64,000 bases of DNA, from positions 62,001 to 126,000 of the forward strand of contig NZ_JALKCV010000013.1 in NCBI RefSeq assembly GCF_023634065.1, in the 5' to 3' direction. This stretch comes from Microbulbifer litoralis (lineage in GTDB: Bacteria > Pseudomonadota > Gammaproteobacteria > Pseudomonadales > Cellvibrionaceae). The position numbers and the translations under genes are program-made. How positions within the stretch are numbered: the stretch's first letter is position 1; each line of letters starts with the position of its first letter. The notes beneath the pieces were generated by a model. That model saw nothing but the letters and a program-made list of their open reading frames with translations, made no database searches and was not told the origin of the DNA. Below, piece after piece: positions 51,883-60,584 of the stretch.

Positions 51883-54636
51883 ATGAGAGATAAACGGATA
51901 ACACCGGGAGCGCGAAATATACGGCGCATGGGTTGCAACCTGCTAAAGGCCGGTGCCCTCGCCCTGATTGCGGGCGGTGTCGGTGCCGCGCCACAGGAGG
52001 ACTACGACTGGCAGAATGTGCGTATCGATGGCGGCGGTTTTGTGCCCGGAATCATCTTCAATCGCAGCGAGCCGGACCTGATCTACGCGCGTACGGATAT
52101 CGGTGGCGCCTATCGCTGGAACGAAACCGCACAGAAATGGGAGCCGTTGCTGGACTGGGTCGGCTGGGACAACTGGGGCTGGAACGGTGTCATGAGCATG
52201 GCCACGGACCCGGTTGACCCGGACCGCGTCTACGCGGCGCTGGGGATGTATACCAATGACTGGGACCCGAACAACGGCGCCATCGCCCGTTCCACTGACC
52301 GCGGCGAAACCTGGGCCGTGACTGAACTGCCATTCAAGGTGGGCGGCAACATGCCTGGTCGCGGTATGGGGGAGCGGCTGCGTATCGACCCCAACGACAA
52401 CAGTGTCATTTATTTCGGTGCCGAGGGCGGCAACGGTCTCTGGCGCAGCACGGACTACGGCGCGAGCTGGTTAGAGGTGGAGAGCTTTCCCAATCCCGGC
52501 AGTTACGCTGCGGATCCGGCCGATCCCAACAATTACCTGAATCAACTGCAGGGCGTGGTCTGGGTCACCTTCGATCCCTCGTCCGGCACGCCGGGCCAGG
52601 GCAGTGATGTCATCTACGCGGGCGTGGCGGACAAGGCGGAATCCCTGTACCGCTCCACCGATGGCGGTGCCAGTTGGGAAGCCATCCCCGGTGCACCGGC
52701 GGGTTACATTCCGCACAAAGGCGTCTACGACGAGGTGAACGGTGTCCTCTATGTAGCCACCAGCGATACCGGTGGCCCCTACGATGGCGAGGACGGTGCC
52801 GTATGGAAATTCGACGCCACCGCCGAAACCTGGACGGATATCACACCGGTCAGTGGCGACGACCTGTATTTCGGCTTCTCCGGTCTGACCATCGATCGCC
52901 AGAATCCGGACACTATCATGGTGGCCTCGCTGAATTCCTGGTGGCCGGATATGGTGCTGTTCCGCAGTACCGATGCCGGCGCCAGTTGGACGCGCATCTG
53001 GGAGTGGGGCGCCTACCCGGAGCGCAGCAAACGCTACACCATGGATATCAGCAGCGTGCCGTGGCTGGATCTGGGCGCGAATCCGCAACCACCGGAGGAG
53101 GCACTGAAGCTCGGCTGGATGAATGAATCGGTGGAAATCGACCCGCACGACTCCAACCGCTTCATGTACGGTACCGGCGCCACCATTTACGGTTCCAACG
53201 ACCTGACGAACTGGGATGCCGGCGGCGTGATCACCATCGAGCCGATGATCGAGGGGCTGGAGGAAACCGCGGTACTGGACCTGGCCAGCCCGCCCAGCGG
53301 CGATGCACCGGTGTTTTCTGCGCTGGGCGATATCGGCGGTTTCAAACACACCGACCTGGATGCGGTGCCGGACCTGATGTACCAGATGCCGTACCTGACC
53401 AGCACTACCGGTATCGATTTCGCCGCGCTGGATCCGTCCATCATGGTGCGGGTCGGCAATGCGGATGAGGCGCATATCGGCGTTTCCACCTCCGCCGGCG
53501 ACAGCTGGTGGCAGCCGCAGGAACCGGCCGGCGTGACCGGCGGCGGCAATGTGGCAACCAGTGCGGACGGTGGCAGCATCGTCTGGAGCCCCGAGGGCGC
53601 AGCGGTGCACTATTCCACCACCTTCGGCAGTTCCTGGACCGCCGCCAGCGGCGTGCCGGACGGCGCGCGAATCGAGAGCGACCGGGTAAACCCGGGCAAG
53701 TACTACGGTTTCGCCGGCGGTACTTTTTATGTTTCCACCGATGGCGGTGCGACTTTTACAGCCACCGCTGCCAGCGGCCTGCCGGAATCCGGCAAGTTCC
53801 TGGCCGCACCGGGAATCGAGGGCCATATCTGGCTCGCCGGTGGCGGTGTCGACACCGACGGCACCGAGGTGACCGGCCTGTGGCGCTCTACCGATTCCGG
53901 TGCCAGCTTCGGGAAAGTCGCGACTGTCGGCGAGGGAGTGAATATCGGCCTCGGTGCAGCCGCCCCGGGTGCCGCTTACCAGACGCTCTACCTGGTGGGC
54001 ACGGTAGACGATGTGACCGGTATCTTCCGCTCCACCGATGAAGGCGCCAGTTGGGTGCGCATCAACGACGACCTGCACCAGTACGGCAATATGGGCGAGG
54101 CCATCAGCGGCGATCCGCGCCTCTACGGCCGCGTCTATCTCGGCACCAACGGCCGCGGCCTGCTGTATGCCGATCCGGTGGGCGGTGGTTCCAGTTCGTC
54201 GTCCAGCAGTTCCAGTTCATCGAGTAGTTCCTCGTCCAGCTCGAGCTCTTCCAGCAGCAGCTCGTCCAGTTCGAGTTCCTCGAGCAGTTCCAGCTCGTCG
54301 AGTTCCAGCAGCTCCTCGTCGTCCAGCTCCGGCGGTTCCGGCGAACTCGCCTGCGGTGTCGGTGCGCTGAACGACTGGGGTGGCGGTTTTGTACAGAACT
54401 TTACCGTGACCAACGATGGCAGTACGGCGGTGAGCGGTTGGACGGTACAGCTGGATTTCGGCCAGTCCGTGACCGTCACCAACGCCTGGGGGATCAGCCT
54501 GGGGGCTACCAGCGGCAGCCTGCTGAGCGGCGGCAATGTCGGCTACAACGGCGAGTTGCAGCCCGGCGACAGCGCCAGTTTCGGGGTGCAGGGCAATCCC
54601 GGGGATCTGGGTACCGTCAGTTGTACTGCGCAGTAA
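51883..54636 (+). CDS. GH74 xyloglucanase with polyserine linker and CBM2
   Basis: The 917-residue protein has a signal sequence (cleavage near VGA-AP). The GH74 module (about residues 40-765) consists of two seven-bladed propellers with repeated WRSTDGGASW-type Asp-box motifs. Catalytic Asp72 lies in RTDIGGAYRW and Asp483 in ALGDIGGF, the same spacing as the pair in Clostridium Xgh74A. A polyserine linker of more than 40 Ser (about 54187-54330) precedes a CBM2 of about 95 residues (ACGVGALNDWGGGFVQNFTV, GWTVQLDFGQ). It should cut the xyloglucan backbone outside the cell while held to cellulose. Serine codons in the linker are mixed (TCC, TCG, AGT, AGC). Confidence 0.95.
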   Translation: MRDKRITPGARNIRRMGCNLLKAGALALIAGGVGAAPQEDYDWQNVRIDGGGFVPGIIFNRSEPDLIYARTDIGGAYRWNETAQKWEPLLDWVGWDNWGWNGVMSMATDPVDPDRVYAALGMYTNDWDPNNGAIARSTDRGETWAVTELPFKVGGNMPGRGMGERLRIDPNDNSVIYFGAEGGNGLWRSTDYGASWLEVESFPNPGSYAADPADPNNYLNQLQGVVWVTFDPSSGTPGQGSDVIYAGVADKAESLYRSTDGGASWEAIPGAPAGYIPHKGVYDEVNGVLYVATSDTGGPYDGEDGAVWKFDATAETWTDITPVSGDDLYFGFSGLTIDRQNPDTIMVASLNSWWPDMVLFRSTDAGASWTRIWEWGAYPERSKRYTMDISSVPWLDLGANPQPPEEALKLGWMNESVEIDPHDSNRFMYGTGATIYGSNDLTNWDAGGVITIEPMIEGLEETAVLDLASPPSGDAPVFSALGDIGGFKHTDLDAVPDLMYQMPYLTSTTGIDFAALDPSIMVRVGNADEAHIGVSTSAGDSWWQPQEPAGVTGGGNVATSADGGSIVWSPEGAAVHYSTTFGSSWTAASGVPDGARIESDRVNPGKYYGFAGGTFYVSTDGGATFTATAASGLPESGKFLAAPGIEGHIWLAGGGVDTDGTEVTGLWRSTDSGASFGKVATVGEGVNIGLGAAAPGAAYQTLYLVGTVDDVTGIFRSTDEGASWVRINDDLHQYGNMGEAISGDPRLYGRVYLGTNGRGLLYADPVGGGSSSSSSSSSSSSSSSSSSSSSSSSSSSSSSSSSSSSSSSSSSSSSSSGGSGELACGVGALNDWGGGFVQNFTVTNDGSTAVSGWTVQLDFGQSVTVTNAWGISLGATSGSLLSGGNVGYNGELQPGDSASFGVQGNPGDLGTVSCTAQ

Positions 54637-54690
54637 TGCCGGGATCTGCTTAACGACGGGAAAAACAGTTGTAGGTTTTCCCTGGACATC

Positions 54691-54715
54691 AGGGCCGGCT
54701 TAGCGCCGGCCCTTT
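54691..54715. terminator. terminator between convergent GH74 and GH43 genes
   Basis: Arms AGGGCCGGC (54691-54699) and GCCGGCCCT (54705-54713), loop TTAGC, followed by TTT. A second stem GGGAAAA/TTTTCCC lies at 54658-54682. The hairpin ends at the stop codon of the minus-strand GH43, so it can serve both genes. Confidence 0.75.
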
Positions 54716-56445
54716 CAATCGGACGCAGCGCTTCCCTCCGCATACATTCCCACCACAGCACCGACAAAACCGCCTGCCATTGCCGAAGTCAGTACCCTGG
54801 CGTCGGCGTTGTCGAGCAGCACCTGGTAGTTCTTCCGATCGAGGCTGTAGGAGAAGTCCAGCTCTGCGTTGTCCACATCCATACGCAGGTAGATCGGGGT
54901 ATCGGGTTCGATGGCAATTTTCGCCTCGGCAATGGTGTCGCCGTGGGTCGCATCGTCCTTGCCCGCCTTCTTGCGTACCCGGAGAACGGTCTCGCCGGAG
55001 GCGTTCCTGCCCAGGCCGAAGACGTAGAAGTAGTTGTCGCCCTGCAGCGCGAGTAGCCCGGCCTCGTCGCCTGGATCCCGCGGATTGAAATACATCTCGG
55101 TAGCGAAGGATGCTTTCATATGGGCCAGCCTGCGGCCGACGAAAGAGGGTTGTTTGCGTTCACCGATGCGATCCTGCCGGGCCCGCAACTTCAGCGCCCC
55201 TTTTCCCGTACTCCACCAGCGGGAATCCGGTGTGCGGATAAACATCCAGTGCGGGTCGAGTGTCTCGCGGGTAAATTCCTCCCGCACGGAGAAGTTGCCG
55301 GTCATGGCGCGGTCGGCAGGCCTGTCCTGCGGCAGATCGGGTTTCTTGACCGTATAGGGAACTGCGCGGCCCTTTTCCAGGATTACCGGCCAGCCATCTT
55401 GCCAGTTTACCGGCAGCAGGAATGTCTCCCGGCCGGTATGAAAATTGCCGGGATCCTGCGGTGGCGTATCCAGGTCGTAAACGCGCGTGCCCAGGAATAC
55501 CGCCCACCAGTCGCCGTTGCTGTCCCGGAACATATCCGCGTGGCCGGTCGCGGTCACCGGATATTTACGATCGTCGGGCAGGCCGTGCTGGGTGAGTATC
55601 GGGTTATCCGGGTTGGCGGTATAGGGCCCGAAGACATCGTCGGACCTGAACACCAGTTGCTGGTGATAATAGCCGGTGCCGCCACCCGGTGCAGACAGGT
55701 AGTAGCTGCCGTCGACCTTGTAGAGGTGCGGCCCCTCGAGGTAGTCCGTATTCCAGCGCGGCACATCGCCGCCGTCGACCAGCAATACATCCTCGGACAG
55801 CGGTTTGAAGGTACGCGGGTCCACCTCGACGACGCGAATGGCGGTATGTGCCGGATAGCGTTTCTTCTCCGGCTCGCCGTGATGCACGACATAGGTCTTG
55901 CCGTCATCATCGAAGAAAATGGAGGGATCGATGCCGTCCAGGTACGGCATCCAGATCGGGTCCGACCAGGGGCCCGCGGGGTCGGTTGCGGTAACGACAA
56001 AGTTGCCGCCGCAGCCGACGCAGGTGTTGATGACATAGAAGGTGCCGTCGCTGTACTCGATCGCCGGCGCATAGACGCCGGCGTTGGTGAGCGGCAGGCC
56101 GTCAAACGAAACCTGGCCCGGCCGGTGCAGGGCGTTGCCGATCTGTGTCCAGTTGACCAGGTCGCGACTGTGGAATACGGGGATGCCGGGAAAGAAACCG
56201 AAGGTGGAGTTGACCAGGTAGTAATCCTCTCCCACACGCACGACGCTCGGGTCTGGGTGGTAGCCGGCCAGGATCGGGTTGCGGTACTCGTCCTCCGACA
56301 GCGGCATCTTGAAGACGTCGTCGTCGCCGCTGTATTCAAACCACGAAAAGCGGGCCTCGGCAGTGTCGCCGTCCCGGCCGATGGCGGCGGGGCCGGAAAA
56401 CAGCGGTGCCAGACAGAAAAAAACGATCAGAAGGTTTTTATTCAC
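54715..56445 (-). CDS. GH43 secreted glycosidase (xylosidase/arabinofuranosidase type)
   Basis: The 576-residue protein is counted from a GTG preceded by GGAG; its first residues form a signal peptide (NKNLLIVFFCLAPLFSGPAA). The upstream frame stays open much further but is non-coding in character. GH43 residues are Asp in AGYHPDPSVV, Asp in DGIDPSIFF and Glu in TDYLEGPHLYK. A C-terminal beta-sandwich (about residues 350-576, FVGRRLAHMKASFATEMYF) again suggests GH43 subfamily 11/12 enzymes. It is probably extracellular or periplasmic and differs from the Tat-exported GH43 of the plus strand. Last gene of the minus-strand operon with the symporter and second GH74. Confidence 0.88.
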   Translation of the reverse strand: MNKNLLIVFFCLAPLFSGPAAIGRDGDTAEARFSWFEYSGDDDVFKMPLSEDEYRNPILAGYHPDPSVVRVGEDYYLVNSTFGFFPGIPVFHSRDLVNWTQIGNALHRPGQVSFDGLPLTNAGVYAPAIEYSDGTFYVINTCVGCGGNFVVTATDPAGPWSDPIWMPYLDGIDPSIFFDDDGKTYVVHHGEPEKKRYPAHTAIRVVEVDPRTFKPLSEDVLLVDGGDVPRWNTDYLEGPHLYKVDGSYYLSAPGGGTGYYHQQLVFRSDDVFGPYTANPDNPILTQHGLPDDRKYPVTATGHADMFRDSNGDWWAVFLGTRVYDLDTPPQDPGNFHTGRETFLLPVNWQDGWPVILEKGRAVPYTVKKPDLPQDRPADRAMTGNFSVREEFTRETLDPHWMFIRTPDSRWWSTGKGALKLRARQDRIGERKQPSFVGRRLAHMKASFATEMYFNPRDPGDEAGLLALQGDNYFYVFGLGRNASGETVLRVRKKAGKDDATHGDTIAEAKIAIEPDTPIYLRMDVDNAELDFSYSLDRKNYQVLLDNADARVLTSAMAGGFVGAVVGMYAEGSAASD

Positions 56446-56621
56446 TGAAATACTCCGGGAATAAGGTGCTGTGTTCGGCACACCGCGAACTGTGCGAGAG
56501 GGGCAACGGAGCGCAGCGACGTGCCCATCTTCCGCCGCCTTGATGGATACGCTGCGCTTTGTCCTTCTTGCGAAAACTGCCATGTCACCGCTTGGCTCCA
56601 TACCTTCCGGTTTGGGCTGGC

Positions 56622-58202
56622 TCACCACCAGGTAGCGTAGAGTGCCGCCAGAATCAGCGTCACGCCCAGGGCGGCCAGGTTGAAACCCTGGCTGGTGGTG
56701 AAACTGATCTCGCCGATGGCGACCGCCTCGCCGCCGCCCCGATGAGTTGCTGCGGTATCGCGGGTTTCCAGCAGCGAAATGATCACCGCCAGCACCAGGC
56801 AGATCAGGAATACCAGCCCCATGCGATCGATAAACGGCAGCTCCGGCCACCATTTCCACATTACCAGTGACAGCAGCGCCGAGCTGATGGCGGCCACCAG
56901 GGCGCCGTTGGCGGTTGTGCGCGACCAGAAGACACCGAGTACGAACAGCACGGTAATACCCGGTGTAAAGAAGCCGGTGAATTCCTGGATATACTGGAAG
57001 GCCTGCTCGAATTGCCCCAGCAATGGTTGCGCGCAGATCATGCCCAGTACCAGGGAAATCACCGCGGCGGTGCGGCCAACGCGCACATAGTGTTTTTCAC
57101 TTCTGCCCGGCTGGTAGCGGGCGTAGATATCCATTGTGAAAATGGTGGAGATGCTGTTGGTCATGGATGCCAGCGAGGAGACGATGGCGGCCACCAGCGC
57201 CGCGAACACCAGCCCCTTGAAGCCGACCGGCATCAGGTTCATCAGCTGCGGATAGGCCTGGTCCGGCCGCTCCAGGTTCGGGATCAGCACCACGGCGGCG
57301 ATACCCGGCAACACCACGATCAGCGGCATCAGCAGTTTCAGGTAGGCGGCGAAGGCGATGCCCTTCTGGCCCTCCTCGATATTCTTTGCCGCCAGCGCCC
57401 GCTGGATGATGTACTGGTTGAAGCCCCAGTAGGCGAAATTTACCACCCACATGCCGCCGAGTAGTACCGAGAGCCCCGGCAGGCTCATATAGTGGGGATT
57501 GTCTTCCGCCAGGATCATGTCGAATTTTTCCGGCGCCCGCTGCGTAAGCTCGATAAACCCGGCAATGATACCCCGGCCGTCCGCAATCAGGTCCAGGGCC
57601 AGGTAGGACAATACCAGCCCGCCGAGCACCAGCAGCACCACTTGGATGATATCGGTCAGAGCCACGGCCTTGAGTCCGCCGTAGAGGGAGTAGGCCGCCG
57701 AGAACAGGCCCAGGAACAGCAGCCCGAACAGTAATTCGACGCCGGCGATGGCATTGATGGCCAGGGCACCCAGCCACAGCACCGAGGTCAGGTTTACGAA
57801 CACATAGACACCCAGCCAGAAGACGGCCAGCACGACTTTTACCCGGCTGTCGTAGCGCTGCTCCAGGAACTGGGGCATGGTGTAGATGCCCTTGCGCACG
57901 AACACCGGCAGGAAATACTTGCCCACCAGGATAAGAGTGATTGCGCCGATCCACTCGTAGGAAGCGATGGCCAGGCCGATGGCATAGCCGGAACCGGACA
58001 TGCCGATGATCTGCTCGGCGGAGATATTGGCCGCGATCAGCGAGGCCCCCACCGCCCACCAGGGCAGGCCCTTGCCGGCGAGGAAATAATCCCGGGTGTT
58101 TTTCTGGTGGCCGCTTTTCTCCCGCGACACCAGGTAGCCGATGGTGATCAGCATCGCCACGTAGGCGATAAAGATCAGCAGGTCGATGGACGCCAGTTGC
58201 AT
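56622..58202 (-). CDS. sodium/solute symporter (SSS family, SGLT-like)
   Basis: The 526-residue membrane protein is counted from an ATG preceded by GAGAGGTGAG. About fourteen helices are visible. Family blocks are NTRDYFLAGKGLPWWAVGASLIAANISAEQIIGMSGSGYA, GLKAVALTDIIQVVLL and SLASMTNSISTIFTMDIYAR near the sodium-binding region. The SGLT group imports glucose, galactose, xylose or oligosaccharides with sodium. Its location between GH43 and GH74 suggests uptake of a xyloglucan-derived sugar such as glucose, galactose or xylose. The GH74 stop lies 23 bases upstream, so the two genes are cotranscribed. Confidence 0.9.
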   Translation of the reverse strand: MQLASIDLLIFIAYVAMLITIGYLVSREKSGHQKNTRDYFLAGKGLPWWAVGASLIAANISAEQIIGMSGSGYAIGLAIASYEWIGAITLILVGKYFLPVFVRKGIYTMPQFLEQRYDSRVKVVLAVFWLGVYVFVNLTSVLWLGALAINAIAGVELLFGLLFLGLFSAAYSLYGGLKAVALTDIIQVVLLVLGGLVLSYLALDLIADGRGIIAGFIELTQRAPEKFDMILAEDNPHYMSLPGLSVLLGGMWVVNFAYWGFNQYIIQRALAAKNIEEGQKGIAFAAYLKLLMPLIVVLPGIAAVVLIPNLERPDQAYPQLMNLMPVGFKGLVFAALVAAIVSSLASMTNSISTIFTMDIYARYQPGRSEKHYVRVGRTAAVISLVLGMICAQPLLGQFEQAFQYIQEFTGFFTPGITVLFVLGVFWSRTTANGALVAAISSALLSLVMWKWWPELPFIDRMGLVFLICLVLAVIISLLETRDTAATHRGGGEAVAIGEISFTTSQGFNLAALGVTLILAALYATWW

Positions 58203-58225
58203 GGCTCTCACCTCTCTCGTGTTTA

Positions 58226-60454
58226 CTATTGTGTACTGCCGCCAGCGGCAGCCGTTCTTTTATCCTGCCGGGAAGCCGTCGATGGCTGTGACGGTTCGCC
58301 CATCACGATGCCGCGACCGTCGGTGCCGACATAGACGCGGCCGAAGTGGCGCGGATCGCCGGCCAGGGTGCGGTAGCGCCGGCCGTACTCGCTGTCGGCG
58401 CCGTTGATGCGCTGCCAGTTTCCATCTGCGTCGTCCGAGCGCCAGATGGCCCGCAGTCCGTCGCGCGTGCCGATGGCGAACAGCGCCGGGTGGTCGCGGC
58501 CGGGAGCGGCCTTGCCGAACGCCATTTCCTCCACGGCGATGTCGCTCTGCAATTGCCGAAAATTGCGGCCGCCGTCAGTGGAGCGGAACAGCCCCTTGTC
58601 CGATACCAGCCACAGCTCGCCACTGCGTCCCGGCGTGGCCAGCAATGGCCAGGCCTGTTCGCGGTTTTTTGGGGCTTTCATCCCCGCGGGCAGGCCCTGT
58701 GTGTTGAGCGGCTCGAAGGTGCGGGCCGCGTCGTCGCTCGCGTAGATCTTGCCGCGGGCAAAATCCAGCGCGTAGAAACGCTCGCCGTCGACGCGGTCGG
58801 CCACCGGGCGCAGGCCTACGGGCAGGTTCTTTACGGCTTGCCAGTGGCGGCCGCGATCGACGCTGCGCTGGGGCCGCGGCGCCATGAACACGAAGGTATC
58901 GCCATCGGCGGAGACGGTGATCGCGTCGTCACCGCTCAGGTCATAGCGCCGGGATTTTCCGTTCACGGAGACCGGCGGCACGGTCAGTGGCTGCCAGTGG
59001 CGGCCGCTGTCGGCGGACCAGGCCAGCGTCGGCACCGGTCCCTCGGCGCGGTGTGGCGGTGTGCCGCTGCGCACGACGATTTCCGGTGCGGCACCGGCGT
59101 AATCGATGTTATTGGTGTTGGCAAACACCGGCGTTGTCAGCATGGTCCGCGGCGAGCGGTCGAAATCCTCGTGCACAAAGCCGCTGATGTCGCCGAAGCC
59201 GCTCAGTAGTTCCGGCCCCTGTGGCAGGCTGGTCAGTGTGATCACCGCGGTCTGTTCGATACCGGCGACCCAGGGGCGCCAGGGCAGTTTCCGTGCGGCC
59301 AGCTTTTCCGTGCGGTAGACCGTGGCGCCGGTGGTATAGACCAGGGTGTGGTCGTCGAACGGATCGAAGGCCAGGCCGGCGATCCACCAGCCGAAATCCG
59401 GCTCGTCGTTGCCCCAGTAGAGATAGGGCGTGGCGCTGACATCGCGCTCGCTGCGGGATGCCAGTTCCCGCCAGCTTTCGCCGCCGTCGCGGCTGACAAA
59501 AATATTGTCGCGTGGCTGCCAGCGGTCGACCGTGGCCACGGCGACGACATCCGGATTCTGGCCGCTGGCGCTGAGCCCCATAAATCCACCCTCGGCGCCT
59601 TTCGGTGGCGGGGTGATATCGCTCCATTGTCCGCTGTCGGTATCGAGCTTGTAGACGGCGCCGCCGTGGATGCCGTTGGGGCCGATATCGTCGCTGTAGG
59701 TGATATACAGGCGGTCGCCAGCGGCGGCGGCCTGGACCGGCAGCAGCGCCTGTGGTCCGCCGGCAATCCGTTTCCAGCTGGCGCCGCCGTCGCCGGAGCG
59801 GTAAATACCCGCGGCGGGTCTATCGGCCACGCCGGCGAAAATGTTGCCATGGGTAAACAGTACAAAACTGATACCGCCGCGACTGCTCCAGCGCTCCTGT
59901 GGCTGGCCGAGCCCGGCGTGGGGAAAACTGTCCAGCTTTCGCCAGCTGGCGCCGCGATCAAGGCTCTGCCAGAGGCCGTCGAAGCGGGAGCCGAACAACA
60001 ACTGGTCCGTATTGTCGGGGTTGATCGCCAGCCGCTCGCCCAGGCCGCGGCCGTCCTCGTTGCCGCCCATGGCGAAGGGGACTCGTATCACCTTCCAGCT
60101 GCGGCCGCGGTCGAAGGAGCGCAGCATCGCGGCCGGGTAGTGCTTGTACATGCCCGCGGCCATATGTACCACGTCCGCATCGCCCGGGTCCGCGGCGATA
60201 CTCTCGATACCGAAATAACTGGATTCGGCCATGCCGTCCTGCAGTGGCATCCAGCGCTGCCGTGACTGCTCCCAGCGATAGGCGCCGCCCATGTCCGTGC
60301 GCAGGTAGGCGAGGTTTTCCTCCGCCCGGCTGAAAACGATATTGGGCGCAAAGCCGCCGGCACCGACGGTGATATTGCGCCAGTGGTAGTTTTCGCCCGC
60401 GGCGGTTGTGCCGGCGATAAACAGCAGAATTGTGGGTACCAGTCTTTTCAACAT
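58226..60454 (-). CDS. second GH74 xyloglucan-active enzyme, without CBM
   Basis: The 742-residue protein has a signal peptide (MLKRLVPTILLFIAGTTAA-G). The two-propeller GH74 architecture is shown by Asp-box repeats (SFDRGRSW, SGDGGASW, SRDGGESW, STDGGRNF). Catalytic Asp54 lies in RTDMGGAYRW and Asp422 in FGDISGF; spacing is shorter than in the first GH74 (368 versus 411 residues), so loops differ. No linker or CBM follows, so it probably acts in the periplasm or on soluble oligosaccharides; exo- versus endo-action is not determined. It is upstream of the symporter and downstream of the halogenase-like gene on the same strand. Confidence 0.88.
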   Translation of the reverse strand: MLKRLVPTILLFIAGTTAAGENYHWRNITVGAGGFAPNIVFSRAEENLAYLRTDMGGAYRWEQSRQRWMPLQDGMAESSYFGIESIAADPGDADVVHMAAGMYKHYPAAMLRSFDRGRSWKVIRVPFAMGGNEDGRGLGERLAINPDNTDQLLFGSRFDGLWQSLDRGASWRKLDSFPHAGLGQPQERWSSRGGISFVLFTHGNIFAGVADRPAAGIYRSGDGGASWKRIAGGPQALLPVQAAAAGDRLYITYSDDIGPNGIHGGAVYKLDTDSGQWSDITPPPKGAEGGFMGLSASGQNPDVVAVATVDRWQPRDNIFVSRDGGESWRELASRSERDVSATPYLYWGNDEPDFGWWIAGLAFDPFDDHTLVYTTGATVYRTEKLAARKLPWRPWVAGIEQTAVITLTSLPQGPELLSGFGDISGFVHEDFDRSPRTMLTTPVFANTNNIDYAGAAPEIVVRSGTPPHRAEGPVPTLAWSADSGRHWQPLTVPPVSVNGKSRRYDLSGDDAITVSADGDTFVFMAPRPQRSVDRGRHWQAVKNLPVGLRPVADRVDGERFYALDFARGKIYASDDAARTFEPLNTQGLPAGMKAPKNREQAWPLLATPGRSGELWLVSDKGLFRSTDGGRNFRQLQSDIAVEEMAFGKAAPGRDHPALFAIGTRDGLRAIWRSDDADGNWQRINGADSEYGRRYRTLAGDPRHFGRVYVGTDGRGIVMGEPSQPSTASRQDKRTAAAGGSTQ

Positions 60455-60478
60455 CTTGCAATCACCATAATTCTTGTA

Positions 60479-60555
60479 GAGCTCCGGCTCGGCAACGCCG
60501 GCATAGCCGGCGCATTATTGGGCGGGCCTGCGGCCCGCAAGCCGAACTGGAGCTC
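60479..60555. repeat. inverted repeat between the halogenase-like gene and the second GH74
   Basis: GAGCTCCGGCTCGGC (60479-60493) and GCCGAACTGGAGCTC (60541-60555) pair at 13 of 15 positions; inside are two smaller stems GCCGGC/GCCGGC and GCGGGC/GCCCGC. It may be a transcript-processing or REP-like structure in the operon. Confidence 0.55.
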
Positions 60556-60584
60556 GGCGCGCCCAGGATGCGGGCCCGGAAAAT

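Noticed and set aside
54187-54330. simple-sequence repeat or CRISPR-like array
   Set aside because: It is the polyserine linker; units are not exact and there are no spacers.
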